Source of the DNA: Clostridiales bacterium
GTDB lineage: Bacteria; Bacillota; Peptococcia; Peptococcales; Peptococcaceae
Reading direction: 5' to 3'
Assembly (NCBI GenBank): GCA_003343815.1
Contig: QAKL01000020.1
Location: 1 to 5,188, forward strand
DNA length: 5,188 bases
The notes below the pieces were generated by a model. The model made no database searches, was not told where the DNA came from, and saw only the letters and a program-made list of their open reading frames with translations. Positions 1 to 5,188 of the stretch are shown in pieces. The position numbers were made by a program, and so were the translations under genes. Numbering within the stretch: the first letter of the stretch is position 1; the number at the start of each line of letters is the position of its first letter.

Positions 1-23
1 TTTTAAATATAAAGAAATCAGCG

Positions 24-43
24 AAAGACAAATAAAGACAAAT
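24..43. repeat. Tandem 10-bp direct repeat (two copies)
   Basis: Two adjacent perfect copies of AAAGACAAAT occupy 24-33 and 34-43. They lie beyond the hairpin that follows the phosphodiesterase gene, and on the minus strand they read as a U-rich stretch. No function is evident. Two copies of an AT-rich decamer may be chance or replication slippage. Confidence 0.35.
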
Positions 44-61
44 ATTGATGTGGAAAACATC

Positions 62-103
62 GCCAAAGCTTCCTGTTATTCATGATTAACAGGAAGCTTT
101 GGC
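62..103 (-). terminator. Long perfect hairpin after the phosphodiesterase gene; probable terminator
   Basis: A 17-bp perfect inverted repeat (left arm 62-78, right arm 87-103) encloses an 8-nt loop. It starts 30 bp past the stop codon of the minus-strand phosphodiesterase gene, the usual place for a terminator. On the minus strand it is followed by GATGTTTTCC rather than a clean U run, so it is not a textbook intrinsic terminator. A second small hairpin (GATGT, loop GGAAA, ACATC at 47-61) follows directly. It may act as a terminator, as an mRNA 3'-end stabiliser, or both. No plus-strand T run follows it. Confidence 0.6.
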
Positions 104-133
104 AAGCAACGTATATGCTGTACTGCCAAAAAA

Positions 134-2155
134 TTATTTTTCGAAAATCTGGTAAACAGGAGCGCCCTCGCACTGAGCCGGCATTCTCACGCCGCCTAAA
201 GTAGCTACGGTAGGAGCTACGTCAACCTCACGGATTACACGGTCGGTGATGTAGTTTTGTTTAATATTCGGACCTGCTGCCATAAAGATAGGAGATACGG
301 ATGTATCGGCATATCCTTGGTAGGTAGAGATGGAGTCACCGTGGATACGGTTAAAGCCTTCCTCGTTGAAGTAAATGATATCGCCGCAGTTTTCGCCGTC
401 TAAGCCGAAATGAGCAGCTTCTTTTTTACGTACGGCCAAAGCAATGATACGCTTGCCGTTCCAGCGGTAGTTATACAAATCGTCAATGATTTTACGCTCT
501 AATTCATACTTATCAGCCGGATCAACAATACCGTGAGGATCGCGTCCTTTTAAGTTAATATAGATGTAAATACCGCGCTGAGCGACAGCAGTGGTTTTCT
601 CCCAGTCGATTTCACGCAAATCGTTGCCGTCGGCATCTTTTTTCATGACGGTATAGCCTAATTCTTCCATAACTTTGATATTGATGCCAAACGGATCGCC
701 GATAGGTACAGCCGGCTCATCTTCTTCGGCACAAACCAAACCATGGTCGGAGGTGATGATGATATCCCAGCCCTCATCCAGCAAATGCATGAAGCGGCCT
801 AAATAGCGGTCGGTATCGACATAGAAACGCTCCATAACGTCTTGGATCAGCTTCTCATCATAGAAAGCAATGTGCGGACGATATTTAGCGATTTCCCAGA
901 AAGTATGACCGGCGATGTCTACATTGTGCAAATGAGAGAAAACTACATCATAACCGTTGTTTTCAATCAAATAATTCATGCAGTTTGCCTGCCATTCGGA
1001 GTAGGATTCCCACAGAGGAGCAAAAACCTCGTTAGCAGCTTTAACGCTGTTACCGATCATCATGGAAACGCTGCGCAGCTCGCCGACATTGGCACGTAAA
1101 TCAGCTAAAATGGTTTTCGGGTGGAAGAGCAAATCGTTAGCAGCTTCCATGGCATTGCCCCACCATAATTCGACATTGGAGCCGTCCGGAGCGATACCGA
1201 TCAAAATAGCCTGACGAACTACATCTACTTTGTTGCCTTTTTTGCTGACAGTGTCCATGATGTCATTAACTACAACCTGAGGCTTATTTAAAACAACGAT
1301 AGGCTCTGCGCCTTTTTTGGATTTATAGATTGCTACGGTGTCATAAACGCCTTGAGCATTCTTGGTGACCAAGCAATGACGGCGTTCCATACCATTACTT
1401 ACAGGGATAGCGAATTCTTTAGCACCCTCCGGAGCGTTTGCCCAGCCGGTAGCGTCTTTAATCGGCAGAGTGGTTTTAGATTCATACAATTCCGGCATAG
1501 CAGAACCGGCACACTCGCCTTCGTTTTCGTTCATGATCATGTTTTGCAAAACTTTGGCTTTTAAGGACATATCTAAGCCGTTTTGGCTGCCGTCTAACTC
1601 TTCCTCGACTTCCAAATCAGAAATAACGCAGCCTGCACCGGATCCGTCAGATTCTTTTTCAACGACGTGAGTTTCGTGAATACTGGTAGAAGCTTCAATC
1701 CATTGTCCCCATTCGGCAGTACCTACAGCGATGTTGATGTTAGAGGGCTGAGTACCGTCGACGACATGTAAATTCGGGCTGTCGGAGGTTGGAGGCCAAG
1801 AAGAACCGGGCCAGTGCCAAACCAAGGTCTTACGACCTTCCTCGGCAAAGACATTCCACAAAGGCTCTGCTTTACAGTTAGAGGAGTCAAAGGAATAAAT
1901 CAAGGTATCCAATTCGGTCGGATGCGGATTCCAGAAATCGGTGATGCCATGAGTGCCGGCATAAGCACCGGTAGCCAAAGTAGTCCACATCGGCGGAGTA
2001 ATGGTCGGCATAGCACCCAGCATAACCAAATCTTCTCTGGCAGAGCCGCGTTGTTGGAATTTAGTGAAATTCGGCATAACGCCTTTATTCATATATTTTT
2101 TTGTCAGGCGAGGGTCTAAGCCGTCTACGCCTAAAACCAAAACTTTGTTTTGCAT
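134..2155 (-). CDS. Alkaline phosphatase superfamily phosphodiesterase / nucleotide pyrophosphatase
   Basis: This 673-residue protein belongs to the type I phosphodiesterase/nucleotide pyrophosphatase branch of the alkaline phosphatase superfamily, two-metal (usually zinc) enzymes that cleave phosphodiester, pyrophosphate or related bonds. The visible active-site set is complete: Asp11 in GVDG; Thr53 in PTITPPMW, aligning with the nucleophile of the NPP PTKTFPN motif; Asp413 and His417 in DIAGH; Asp470-His471 in TSDHG; and His605 in RIHGD. The C-terminus carries the family-typical DVAPTVATL. Residues of roughly 145-300 form a long insertion between the nucleophile and the second metal-site block, probably a cap that shapes substrate choice. 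No signal peptide or membrane segment is seen, so it is probably cytoplasmic. The start is the ATG at 2153-2155, nine bases after a perfect AGGAGG. An ATG three codons earlier directly abuts that AGGAGG and is less likely. The gene is divergent from lysR. The true substrate cannot be read from the sequence. Confidence 0.93.
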   Translation of the reverse strand: MQNKVLVLGVDGLDPRLTKKYMNKGVMPNFTKFQQRGSAREDLVMLGAMPTITPPMWTTLATGAYAGTHGITDFWNPHPTELDTLIYSFDSSNCKAEPLWNVFAEEGRKTLVWHWPGSSWPPTSDSPNLHVVDGTQPSNINIAVGTAEWGQWIEASTSIHETHVVEKESDGSGAGCVISDLEVEEELDGSQNGLDMSLKAKVLQNMIMNENEGECAGSAMPELYESKTTLPIKDATGWANAPEGAKEFAIPVSNGMERRHCLVTKNAQGVYDTVAIYKSKKGAEPIVVLNKPQVVVNDIMDTVSKKGNKVDVVRQAILIGIAPDGSNVELWWGNAMEAANDLLFHPKTILADLRANVGELRSVSMMIGNSVKAANEVFAPLWESYSEWQANCMNYLIENNGYDVVFSHLHNVDIAGHTFWEIAKYRPHIAFYDEKLIQDVMERFYVDTDRYLGRFMHLLDEGWDIIITSDHGLVCAEEDEPAVPIGDPFGINIKVMEELGYTVMKKDADGNDLREIDWEKTTAVAQRGIYIYINLKGRDPHGIVDPADKYELERKIIDDLYNYRWNGKRIIALAVRKKEAAHFGLDGENCGDIIYFNEEGFNRIHGDSISTYQGYADTSVSPIFMAAGPNIKQNYITDRVIREVDVAPTVATLGGVRMPAQCEGAPVYQIFEK

Positions 2156-2164
2156 AAAAAACAT

Positions 2165-2170
2165 CCTCCT
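2165..2170 (-). promoter_or_regulatory. Ribosome binding site that decides the phosphodiesterase start
   Basis: On the minus strand a perfect AGGAGG lies nine bases before the ATG at 2155 and zero bases before the upstream in-frame ATG at 2164. The spacing supports the downstream start, which gives MQNKVLVLGVDG. Confidence 0.85.
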
Positions 2171-2213
2171 AAAAAGATTTAAACTTGTTTATTGATTTAG
2201 TTTCTCTGCGCAG

Positions 2214-2242
2214 ATTATAATACTAAATCGATTCGATATATT
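2214..2242 (-). promoter_or_regulatory. Candidate promoter of the phosphodiesterase gene
   Basis: The minus strand has a perfect TATAAT (2219 to 2214), about 59 bp before the chosen start codon. The hexamer 17 bp upstream (2242-2237, AATATA) matches the -35 consensus poorly, as expected for an activator-dependent promoter. The LysR-type dyad at 2234-2252 covers this -35 position. An alternative minus-strand promoter is TTGTTT (2272-2267), a 17-bp spacer and TATGAT (2249-2244). The same ATTATAAT core also reads as TATAAT on the plus strand (2216-2221), with TTGATT at 2192-2197 and an 18-bp spacer, so a weak plus-strand promoter here cannot be excluded. Confidence 0.5.
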
Positions 2243-2252
2243 TATCATATCG
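2234..2252. promoter_or_regulatory. LysR-type regulator binding box (T-N11-A dyad)
   Basis: CGATAT and ATATCG form a perfect 6-bp inverted repeat around a 7-bp centre. Within it T2237 and A2249 are symmetric and separated by exactly 11 bases, the T-N11-A pattern recognised by LysR-family regulators. It lies between the divergent phosphodiesterase and lysR genes, centred near -36 relative to the start predicted from the TATAAT at 2219-2214, the usual activation-site position. An adjoining smaller dyad, ATCGA-T-TCGAT (2227-2237), overlaps its left side. That the neighbouring regulator binds here is inference. Confidence 0.6.
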
Positions 2253-2297
2253 CACAGCTTATAATAAAACAATAAAAAATATTTTGTAAAGAAAAGG

Positions 2298-2319
2298 TTG
2301 ATACAAATTTTTTTGATAC
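2298..2319. repeat. TTGATAC direct repeat in the lysR upstream region
   Basis: TTGATAC occurs at 2298-2304 and again at 2313-2319, a 15-bp period. It lies immediately upstream of the predicted lysR -35 element at 2323. It could be a second operator or autoregulatory site, but two copies of a heptamer in AT-rich DNA are modest evidence. Confidence 0.4.
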
Positions 2320-2322
2320 CTC

Positions 2323-2351
2323 TTGCGATGTAATGTGCAGTATGATAAAAT
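2323..2351 (+). promoter_or_regulatory. Predicted lysR promoter with extended -10
   Basis: TTGCGA (2323-2328), a 17-bp spacer and TAAAAT (2346-2351) match a vegetative sigma-factor promoter. TGA just before the -10 supplies the extended -10 TGN element. The start would fall near 2358, giving a leader of about 68 bases before the lysR ATG. Confidence 0.6.
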
Positions 2352-2353
2352 TA

Positions 2354-2368
2354 ATATATATATATATA
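2354..2368. repeat. Alternating AT dinucleotide tract
   Basis: A 15-base uninterrupted ATATAT tract begins three bases after the predicted lysR -10 and spans the expected transcription start. Such tracts melt easily and can change length by slippage. Whether it matters for expression is not visible from one sequence. Confidence 0.6.
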
Positions 2369-2414
2369 GAAACAAAATATTAAGGTATATATTAAAATTA
2401 TGCATTATTGAAAT

Positions 2415-2421
2415 GGGGAAG
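2415..2421 (+). promoter_or_regulatory. lysR ribosome binding site
   Basis: GGGGAAG ends four bases before the ATG at 2426, with its G run seven bases away. This favours that ATG over the in-frame TTG at 2408, which has no purine-rich site upstream. Confidence 0.6.
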
Positions 2422-2425
2422 AAAA

Positions 2426-3334
2426 ATGAGGTTAGAACAGTTGGAGTATTTTATAAGAGTAGCAGATAAGCAATCACTTTCTTATGCCGCTGAGGAGCTT
2501 TTTATCTCTCAGCAGGCGCTAAGTACCTCTATAAAAAATCTGGAAACCGAATTTAAGACCAAGCTTTTTATACGCACTCCCAGAGGAATGTCGCTTTCGG
2601 AGGACGGCAAATATTTTTATGAAAAAGCGGTAAAAATTTTAGCATTGTCGCATGAGCTTTATGAGCATTTTGTTTCGGATGAAAGGCCGGAAGCGGGAAA
2701 TTTAATTGTTGCAACCAATAAAAGAAACAAAAACCATTTTTTATCGAAAGTTACCAGTTTGTTTTACAAAAACTACCCTCAATATAATATTACATATAAC
2801 ATAATGAACCGTAATAAAGTCAAAGATGCCGTATTAAGCGGTCAAGCTGATATCGGGGTGCAATCCCTTTTGAAAGTAAATAAAAAATTTGTAATGACGC
2901 TTACGGATGAATTGATATTTATACCGTTTCATGTTTCAGAATATAATTTACTTACGTATAAAGATTCGCCTTTGAGCGGATTTAACAGTATTTCGATGGA
3001 AACAATAGTGAAATATCCGATTATTTTGATGGCAGAATCGGATTTGATCAGCGATTTGTTTTACGAAATGGTTAATTTATATAACTCGCAAGCCGAGATA
3101 ATTTGGGCTGACAGTGTTGAATTGCAGGAGCAGATGGTCGAAGACGGTTTAGGCAATATGTTTATAGGAAAGACTAATCCTATACCGTCAAAAACAGGGC
3201 GTATTATCCCGATTACAAATTCGATTTCAGTGGAAAGCGGTTTTTTGCTCTTGGCAGAAGCTGTCGATAATCCGCTCAGAGATTTATTTATTAAAGAATC
3301 AAAAAGAACGATCAGTCAGGAGAAAAATTTATAG
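2426..3334 (+). CDS. LysR-family transcriptional regulator
   Basis: A 302-residue protein of the normal LysR-family length. It begins MRLEQLEYFIRVADKQSL, the canonical start of the N-terminal winged helix-turn-helix; the helix-turn-helix spans about residues 18-37 (AAEELFISQQALSTSIKNLE) and the wing about 48-62 (KLFIRTPRGMSLSEDG). A linker helix follows to about residue 85, and the rest fits the two-lobed periplasmic-binding-protein-like effector domain, with a recognisable SGQADIGV segment. The family binds DNA as tetramers at T-N11-A boxes and senses a small ligand; the ligand here is unknown. The start is the ATG at 2426, because it gives the family-typical N-terminus and has a nearby ribosome binding site; an in-frame TTG at 2408 would only add six residues. 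It is divergent from the phosphodiesterase gene, which is its most likely target, and may be autoregulated. No clear terminator follows, and it ends 16 bp before IS debris. Confidence 0.95.
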   Translation: MRLEQLEYFIRVADKQSLSYAAEELFISQQALSTSIKNLETEFKTKLFIRTPRGMSLSEDGKYFYEKAVKILALSHELYEHFVSDERPEAGNLIVATNKRNKNHFLSKVTSLFYKNYPQYNITYNIMNRNKVKDAVLSGQADIGVQSLLKVNKKFVMTLTDELIFIPFHVSEYNLLTYKDSPLSGFNSISMETIVKYPIILMAESDLISDLFYEMVNLYNSQAEIIWADSVELQEQMVEDGLGNMFIGKTNPIPSKTGRIIPITNSISVESGFLLLAEAVDNPLRDLFIKESKRTISQEKNL

Positions 3335-3350
3335 AAAAAACCAAAATATT

Positions 3351-3503
3351 TCAAGCAGAGAATTGTTTAATCCAATAGGCGAGAGTATTGTGAGAGATAC
3401 CGTATTTGTGATTGATTTGGGAATAGGTTTTACCGGAATGGTATAGATTGACGATGGTTTGTTTGAATTCGTTGGTGCATTTGGGGCTTTTCTTTGTTGA
3501 CCT
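3351..3503 (-). pseudogene. Truncated IS3-family transposase OrfA, start codon lost
   Basis: Fifty codons followed by TGA read STKKSPKCTNEFK, then QTIVNLYHSGKTYSQINHKYG, then ISHNTLAYWIKQFSA. This is the N-terminal helix-turn-helix of IS3/IS911-type OrfA (EFK..IV.LY..GK....I...YGIS..TL..WIKQ). OrfA normally runs to about 90-100 residues with a C-terminal leucine-zipper region, which is missing here. The codon where ATG should stand, seven bases after a perfect AGGAGG, is AGG (CCT at 3501-3503 on the plus strand). There is no in-frame ATG, GTG or TTG between an upstream TAA and the terminal TGA, so it should not be translated. A 79-residue open frame in another register (3329-3568) overlaps it and is not the real one. 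Confidence 0.82.
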
Positions 3504-3510
3504 TTTTGTT

Positions 3511-3516
3511 CCTCCT
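3511..3516 (-). promoter_or_regulatory. Orphan ribosome binding site of the IS remnant
   Basis: A perfect AGGAGG on the minus strand lies seven bases before the AGG that replaces the orfA start codon. Its spacing fixes where the ancestral start was. Confidence 0.7.
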
Positions 3517-3529
3517 TTTGATGTCTTTT

Positions 3530-3558
3530 ATTATAGCATGCTTGTCCGCTTTTTTGAT
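3530..3558 (-). promoter_or_regulatory. Relict IS promoter with extended -10
   Basis: The minus strand carries TGCTATAAT, a perfect TATAAT at 3535-3530 preceded by the TGN extension. The -35 position with a 17-bp spacer (3558-3553) is ATCAAA, a weak match. It lies partly within the terminal-repeat-like sequence, as in many IS3-family elements. If still active it would transcribe the remnant and run antisense into the end of lysR. Confidence 0.55.
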
Positions 3559-3567
3559 AGGGAGTCA

Positions 3568-3764
3568 TATTTAGTCAAACGAGGCCAAAAGACGGTAAAG
3601 CAAAGAAAAGGGTAAAAGCTAAGTAAAAAAGACTGACAAATGCTGAGGGAGCGGAGCATTCCTTCCTATGACTATCATTTCTGCCGCCAACTTTAATTCT
3701 TTTCGTATTAATTGTAGCATTATCTTTTTGCAATCTTAAAAAATTCTACATCCATTAGATAATA
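3568..3764. other. Intergenic stretch with no supported gene
   Basis: About 200 bp between the IS remnant and the terminator of the secreted-protein gene. It contains a purine-rich plus-strand segment (3580-3635), a short hairpin (3639-3660) and an AT-rich segment. No open frame with a start, ribosome binding site and recognisable product is seen. Short minus-strand frames starting in the hairpin region end within about 20-45 codons and resemble nothing I know. A weak minus-strand TGCTACAAT (extended -10) near 3705-3720 may be chance. Confidence 0.6.
3639..3660. repeat. Small inverted repeat AATGCT / AGCATT
   Basis: AATGCT (3639-3644) and AGCATT (3655-3660) pair around a G-rich 10-base loop, GAGGGAGCGG. 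It has no T run on either side, so it is not a terminator. It could be part of a repeated intergenic element, but there is no second copy in this window. Confidence 0.35.
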
Positions 3765-3802
3765 AAAAGTGCTGCCAAGCAAATTTGCTTAACAGCACTT
3801 TT
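3765..3802 (-). terminator. Intrinsic terminator of the secreted-protein gene (possibly bidirectional)
   Basis: AAAAGTGCTG (3765-3774) pairs perfectly with CAGCACTTTT (3793-3802). Inside, after a two-base mismatch on each side, AAGCAAATTTGCTT (3777-3790) is a further perfect palindrome. On the minus strand the stem is followed by TTTTTATT, the U run of an intrinsic terminator, starting 8 bp after the stop codon at 3810. The plus strand ends CAGCACTTTTC, so it could also weakly stop transcription coming from lysR, which has no closer terminator. Confidence 0.88.
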
Positions 3803-3809
3803 CATTGTA

Positions 3810-5188
3810 CTATTTTTCTGCATATATCGTCCCGCTGGCATATTGCACCTCGTTGGCGTTCAGCACAGTGCCTGCTATATTACCGTTATCGTCTAAAAGC
3901 AGCCAAAAACTTTCACCGCTATTATCCAGTTTCGCCAATACATAACCGTCCGCCGCCTCCAGTGACTGCACTGCGGAAAAGCCTGCAAGCAGGCGTAATT
4001 TGCCGTCATTTTCGAGGAAGCACAACCCCTTACCATTATCAGCTACATAGACTGCCTCGCCGCTTACGGCAAAATCAGTAATATTTTGCGCCAAAAGCAC
4101 ATTCTCATTTTCCTGATATAGCCATAGTTCATTATCCGCCAAATAATAGACTGTGCCGTTTACATCCTGCATTTTCTGCGGCAGAGCTTGCGCCAATAAG
4201 TTTACTTTTTTGCTTGCTAAATCAATCTCCGCTAAATAATACGCCTTTTCTTTGGACTGATACGCCGCGGTATAGACCTTGCCCTCCGCGATGATGGGCG
4301 CTGTGACTCTTTGCGCGTCGTTCGCGGTATAGCGAATATTAAACTTTATCCCAGGCGTAGGAAAGCTTTCGTCCGTGCCATTATGGATGATCTGTAGATT
4401 ATTCTCCGCGTCTGTCCCGGTAATCACGATATATTCCCCGTCGCAGGCAAAATTAAGCGGCATCATGGTGCTGCTGACAAAAGAATATTCGCTCCCGTCC
4501 GCGGCTGTCAAAAAATATTTCACACTGCCGGTCATGCCTGCAGTCGCATAGCTGCTTAGGATATAATTTCCGCATTTCTTGGGTGGATTAAGTAAAGTTT
4601 CCTCGGTGTACTCGTCTTTCATCACGCGGATAATCTGCGCAAGTCCCTGCTTATGCAAATCCTCCCGCACTAAATTATTATCTTTATTATAATAGTAAAG
4701 CTTACCGTCACTCACGAACCACTCTCCGCAGTTTTTCGACGTATTCGCCTGTAAGCGGCTGCTTAAATCAACTATTGTGATATCATCCGCCGTTAAATTT
4801 TGGTCGATAATTACCGTTTTCTCATCTGCTTCCCACTTCACCTGATAGCCAAGTGCCTCGGCTATCGGACGAATAGGCAGATAGGTGCGATTATCTATTA
4901 GCACCGCAGCTGTGTCAAGCGCCGCCGTCTCTCCATTAATATCTAAAAATTTCTCGCCTATTTTTAGGGAAATGTTTGTTGCGCCCTTAGTTATGCTGAT
5001 TTCCTGCGTATCCTGCCTATAATCCACCTCTGCGCCCAAGCTTGCCACACATTTGCGTAACGGCAACTGTGTGCGCCCGTTTTGGTCGATAAACGGTATG
5101 CCGTAGCCGTCGCTTGCAGTGAATAAAAGCGGCATCCCGCTTGCTAAGACATTAATTTTATCCGCGGCTAAAGCCGTAGTACTGCCTA
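3810..5188 (-). CDS. Secreted copper-amine-oxidase-N-domain protein with probable beta-propeller (5' end outside window)
   Basis: The frame stays open to the right edge, so the true start lies beyond the window; 458 residues are visible and the ATG at 5135 is internal. The first visible residues, GSTTALAADKINV, look like the end of a Sec signal peptide with cleavage after ALA, placing the protein outside the membrane. Visible residues of about 10-127 match the copper amine oxidase N-terminal-like domain in two halves: RTQLPLRKCVASLGAEVDY (38-56) and RTYLPIRPIAEALGYQVKW (100-118), then KTVII. In Firmicutes this domain is a cell-surface or secreted module, not an oxidase. From about 130 onward come repeated short strands such as DGKLYYYNKDNNL, NGTVYYLADNELWLY and GEAVYVADNGKGL, typical of a beta-propeller of the DUF5050 kind. 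Five scattered cysteines are unusual for an exported Firmicute protein. No catalytic motif, sortase signal or S-layer domain is seen. It has its own terminator and faces the IS remnant. The exact role is unknown. Confidence 0.88.
   Translation of the reverse strand, partial: GSTTALAADKINVLASGMPLLFTASDGYGIPFIDQNGRTQLPLRKCVASLGAEVDYRQDTQEISITKGATNISLKIGEKFLDINGETAALDTAAVLIDNRTYLPIRPIAEALGYQVKWEADEKTVIIDQNLTADDITIVDLSSRLQANTSKNCGEWFVSDGKLYYYNKDNNLVREDLHKQGLAQIIRVMKDEYTEETLLNPPKKCGNYILSSYATAGMTGSVKYFLTAADGSEYSFVSSTMMPLNFACDGEYIVITGTDAENNLQIIHNGTDESFPTPGIKFNIRYTANDAQRVTAPIIAEGKVYTAAYQSKEKAYYLAEIDLASKKVNLLAQALPQKMQDVNGTVYYLADNELWLYQENENVLLAQNITDFAVSGEAVYVADNGKGLCFLENDGKLRLLAGFSAVQSLEAADGYVLAKLDNSGESFWLLLDDNGNIAGTVLNANEVQYASGTIYAEK

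Larger units (their letters stand above)
3351..3567 (-). mobile_element. Left-end remnant of an IS3-family insertion sequence
   Basis: Reading on the minus strand from 3567, the sequence shows a terminal-repeat-like end starting TGACTCCC and continuing to GCGGACA (3543), an embedded promoter, a ribosome binding site, and the first 50 codons of an orfA-type transposase gene. The order and spacing match the left end of IS3-family elements, whose inverted repeat usually overlaps the promoter. The remainder of orfA, all of orfB and the right inverted repeat are absent, because lysR begins only 16 bp beyond the last recognisable codon. No target-site duplication can be identified. The subgroup cannot be settled by eye; an IS150-like element is plausible. 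Confidence 0.75.

Noticed and set aside
842..2119. Several plus-strand open frames of 64-101 codons opposite the phosphodiesterase gene
   Set aside because: They lie antisense to a gene with a complete set of family motifs and lack supporting ribosome binding sites or recognisable products.
2192..2221. Plus-strand promoter TTGATT-18-TATAAT
   Set aside because: Reasonable by sequence, but it would give lysR a leader of about 200 bases and it overlaps the minus-strand -10. The extended -10 promoter at 2323-2351 is better placed, so I mention it only as an alternative.
3329..3568. A 79-residue minus-strand open frame over the IS remnant
   Set aside because: Its translation is low-complexity and resembles no family, while a different register of the same strand gives a clear IS3 OrfA helix-turn-helix. 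It also runs past the lysR stop codon.
3639..3720. Possible small secreted peptide or regulatory RNA on the minus strand
   Set aside because: A start near 3660 preceded by AGGAAGGA gives a short hydrophobic frame, but the purine run directly abuts the ATG and the frame continues into the IS terminal repeat with no recognisable product.
3785..4081. A 98-codon plus-strand open frame
   Set aside because: It begins inside the terminator hairpin and lies antisense to the secreted-protein gene; the translation is rich in His, Pro and Arg, as expected of a shadow frame.
5133..5135. ATG at 5135 as the start of the secreted-protein gene
   Set aside because: The same frame continues to the right edge and encodes a signal-peptide end (ALA-ADKINV) plus the first strand of the copper-amine-oxidase-N-like domain, so this methionine is internal.
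1..5188. CRISPR array, tRNA, rRNA, riboswitch, defence or toxin-antitoxin system
   Set aside because: No spaced repeat array, cloverleaf-like sequence or conserved riboswitch core was seen, and the genes present do not belong to known defence families.

Overview
The window looks like a chromosomal segment from an anaerobic, low-to-medium-GC Firmicute. A member of the Negativicutes is my best guess, based on the gene style, strong AGGAGG ribosome binding sites and a secreted copper-amine-oxidase-N-like protein. This is an inference, since there is no rRNA or other taxonomic marker. It holds two complete genes, one gene cut by the right edge, and one decayed insertion-sequence fragment.

Layout: (1) 1-133 is the 3' flank of the first gene, with a 17-bp perfect hairpin. 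(2) 134-2155, minus strand, encodes a 673-residue cytoplasmic phosphodiesterase/nucleotide pyrophosphatase of the alkaline phosphatase superfamily, with every expected metal ligand and the nucleophile threonine visible. (3) 2156-2425 is a divergent, very AT-rich control region. It contains a T-N11-A dyad typical of LysR-type regulators, a good extended -10 promoter for the regulator, a (TA)n tract at the predicted transcription start, and a short direct repeat. (4) 2426-3334, plus strand, encodes a 302-residue LysR-family regulator. (5) 3351-3567, minus strand, is the left end of an IS3-family element: a terminal-repeat-like end, promoter, ribosome binding site and the first 50 codons of orfA. 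Its start codon has become AGG and the rest of the element is gone. (6) 3568-3764 is non-coding. (7) 3765-3802 is an intrinsic terminator. (8) From 3810 to the right edge, minus strand, lies a secreted protein with a copper-amine-oxidase N-terminal-like domain followed by a repeat-rich, probably beta-propeller region. Its signal peptide starts beyond the window.

The lysR gene and the phosphodiesterase gene form a classic divergent pair, and the dyad sits over the expected -35 region of the phosphodiesterase promoter. The simplest reading is that the regulator controls this enzyme and possibly itself. The secreted protein appears to be an independent transcription unit, separated by IS debris and its own terminator. 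I did not see an obviously new multi-gene system. The points most worth following are the unknown substrate of the phosphodiesterase and the effector of its regulator.
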